Assembly: GCA_030587505.1 (NCBI GenBank)
Contig: JAUQYY010000161.1
Location: 1-6,355 of the forward strand
DNA length: 6,355 bases
DNA from: Candidatus Sigynarchaeota archaeon
GTDB taxonomy: Archaea > Asgardarchaeota > Jordarchaeia > Jordarchaeales > Jordarchaeaceae
Direction: 5' to 3'
The notes beneath the pieces were generated by a model. The model was not told the origin of the DNA and made no database searches. It saw only the letters and a program-made list of their open reading frames with translations. The position numbers were made by a program, and so were the translations under genes. This document shows positions 5,131 to 6,355 of this stretch, in pieces (within the stretch, counting starts at the first letter, position 1; every line of letters starts with the position of its first letter).

Positions 5131-6324
5131 CTATTCGAAAACCCAGCGACACTTGTCCGCTCCATCAACAAGGCAGCTGGTTTGCTCTACACGTACCCCA
5201 TTTGAACCGACGAGTCCTTTCAGGCACCTGTCGCAGGAGACGCATCCGCACTTTATCGCTTCAACCCTCTCGGACTCGCTGAGGGTGGCCATGTCGTACC
5301 CGGTGGGGTCTTTCAGCATTTCCTCAACCATGTTTCTCCACAGGCAGTTACCAACCTCGAACCAGCCGTCTCCAACCTCGCCGTCCAGCTTCATTACTGT
5401 GGAGTAGAGAACAGCAGCCTTTTCAGCTCTCCCCGGGTCATCGGACAGACCGAACCTCTCGTTCCACCCCGAGATTATCGGCGGAAATCCCGCAACCATC
5501 ATGTCGGCGGCTCCTTTTCCAGCCGCTTCCGCTGCTTTGTATGATATTCCCTTCCCGAGGACGCTGTAGGCGCTGTAGGACTCGGTCATCACAAGTCCGC
5601 GTAGCACTAGCGACGTTATCTCGAGAAGATAGGCCAGCGCCTGCTCCTTTTTCACATCCTCACTCGCCGTTTGGTCCACTATCCTGGGGTTAGAGAGTGC
5701 CTTGGGTAAATAGTTTTCCTTTACAAAGTTCAGATCTTTTGAGAGTAGTGTTGAAATGTACTCCTCGGGTGGAAGCTGTGCTTTTATCTCGTATCGGGTG
5801 AGTCCGTGGGGAACTCCTTCCTTCACGTAGAAGTCGCACTTTTCGTCCCCAGCGGGAATGTGGGTTACCCTTGATACTCCAGCCCTGCCTCCCGTCACGT
5901 ATTTTGCTGCGCCTCTAACATATCCCACACATATCTCGCAGGCCATAGGGTCAGCCAGCAGACCTGCCATCGGTGCGAAGGGACAGTCGAAAACCGTTAG
6001 CTTCACGTCTCCGTCATCTGTCTGCTCCACGGTGTGAGGCATCAGAACCGCGTCCATTACCAGGTCCTGTATTCTCCCGACATCCATTAGTTCCTTGCCA
6101 AAGCCGAAGTCCCTGCTTAGTTTGTCGCCCACGTATTTTCCCGTGGCTACGGCTCCCCGGAGCAGTATCCCTCTGGCTCCCTCACCAAAATTTTTCACAA
6201 ACTCTCCACCAAAGGTGGTTATCTGCATACCCGCCAAGAACATACCATCAACAAGGGCGTCTTCCAAACCTAAACCATAAGACCTCGCTTTCTTAGCTAT
6301 CTCCAACCAGACCATTTCCCTCAA
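5131..6324 (-). CDS. Tandem-duplicated cysteine-rich V4R/ATC-hydrolase-like protein
   Basis: Function not established. The 397 residues fall into two related halves. The first (about 1-170) has GARGILLRGAVATGKYVG (49-66), FDCPFAP (Cys114), CEICVGYVRG (Cys129, Cys132) and GDEKCDFYV (Cys163). The second (about 210-397) has LGKGISYKAAEAAGKG (256-271), GNCLW (Cys327), CDRCLKGLVG (Cys364, Cys367) and ADKCRWVF (Cys392). The order and spacing resemble V4R and L-2-amino-thiazoline-4-carboxylate hydrolase-like domains, which bind small molecules or metal; this is recognition by pattern, not proof. The second half has extra cysteines (359, 361, 384). No signal peptide or membrane segment is seen. Start is open: TTG at 6324 and ATG at 6315 are candidates, but the frame stays open to the window edge at 6355 and neither has a good ribosome binding site. 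The gene may be 5'-partial. It has its own oligo-T end, so it is not clearly co-transcribed with ligase 2. Confidence 0.85.
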   Translation of the reverse strand: MREMVWLEIAKKARSYGLGLEDALVDGMFLAGMQITTFGGEFVKNFGEGARGILLRGAVATGKYVGDKLSRDFGFGKELMDVGRIQDLVMDAVLMPHTVEQTDDGDVKLTVFDCPFAPMAGLLADPMACEICVGYVRGAAKYVTGGRAGVSRVTHIPAGDEKCDFYVKEGVPHGLTRYEIKAQLPPEEYISTLLSKDLNFVKENYLPKALSNPRIVDQTASEDVKKEQALAYLLEITSLVLRGLVMTESYSAYSVLGKGISYKAAEAAGKGAADMMVAGFPPIISGWNERFGLSDDPGRAEKAAVLYSTVMKLDGEVGDGWFEVGNCLWRNMVEEMLKDPTGYDMATLSESERVEAIKCGCVSCDRCLKGLVGSNGVRVEQTSCLVDGADKCRWVFE

Positions 6325-6355
6325 CTCTGATTCTTTAACAAATTCTCTTGTAGAG

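Overview
The window looks archaeal. Promoters have archaeal TATA elements (around 4943-4950, 2938-2950 and 1788-1795). The toxin-antitoxin pair has the DUF217-type VapB antitoxin common in archaea, and gene ends carry oligo-T tracts rather than strong bacterial terminators. I cannot fix the lineage from sequence alone; an uncultured thermophilic or sediment archaeon would fit. Every gene I can support is on the minus strand, so transcription runs from high to low coordinates.

Layout in the direction of transcription: (1) 6324-5131, a cysteine-rich protein built from two related halves, each with a CxxC and a terminal C-D/R-aromatic motif, resembling V4R or ATC-hydrolase-like ligand domains; its true start may lie outside the window. 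(2) 4900-3191, an acyl-CoA ligase (ligase 2) with no ATG, GTG or TTG at its proper start. A strong GGAGG and a TATA box are placed for an ACG codon at 4900. (3) 2923-2292, a vapBC toxin-antitoxin pair. The antitoxin is intact and has a 12-bp perfect palindrome in its promoter; the toxin is broken by a +1 shift in a four-G run. (4) 2341-1961, an orphan AT-richer reading frame of unknown nature that ends at a perfect 7-bp hairpin. (5) 1740-91, a second acyl-CoA ligase (ligase 1), paralogous to the first.

The two ligases are close paralogues that share most motifs and the same orientation. They look like a duplication, with the toxin-antitoxin module and orphan frame lying between the copies. 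They should activate carboxylic acids (fatty or aromatic; substrate not readable here) to acyl-CoA with ATP. The double-domain cysteine protein upstream could be a sensor or enzyme for a related small molecule, but that link is only positional.

I see no CRISPR array, rRNA, tRNA, insertion sequence or clear new multi-gene system. The strongest observations are the ACG start of ligase 2, the frameshifted VapC, the palindromic operator candidate and the internally duplicated CxxC protein. Bases 1-90, 2958-3190 and 4951-5086 hold no gene I can support.
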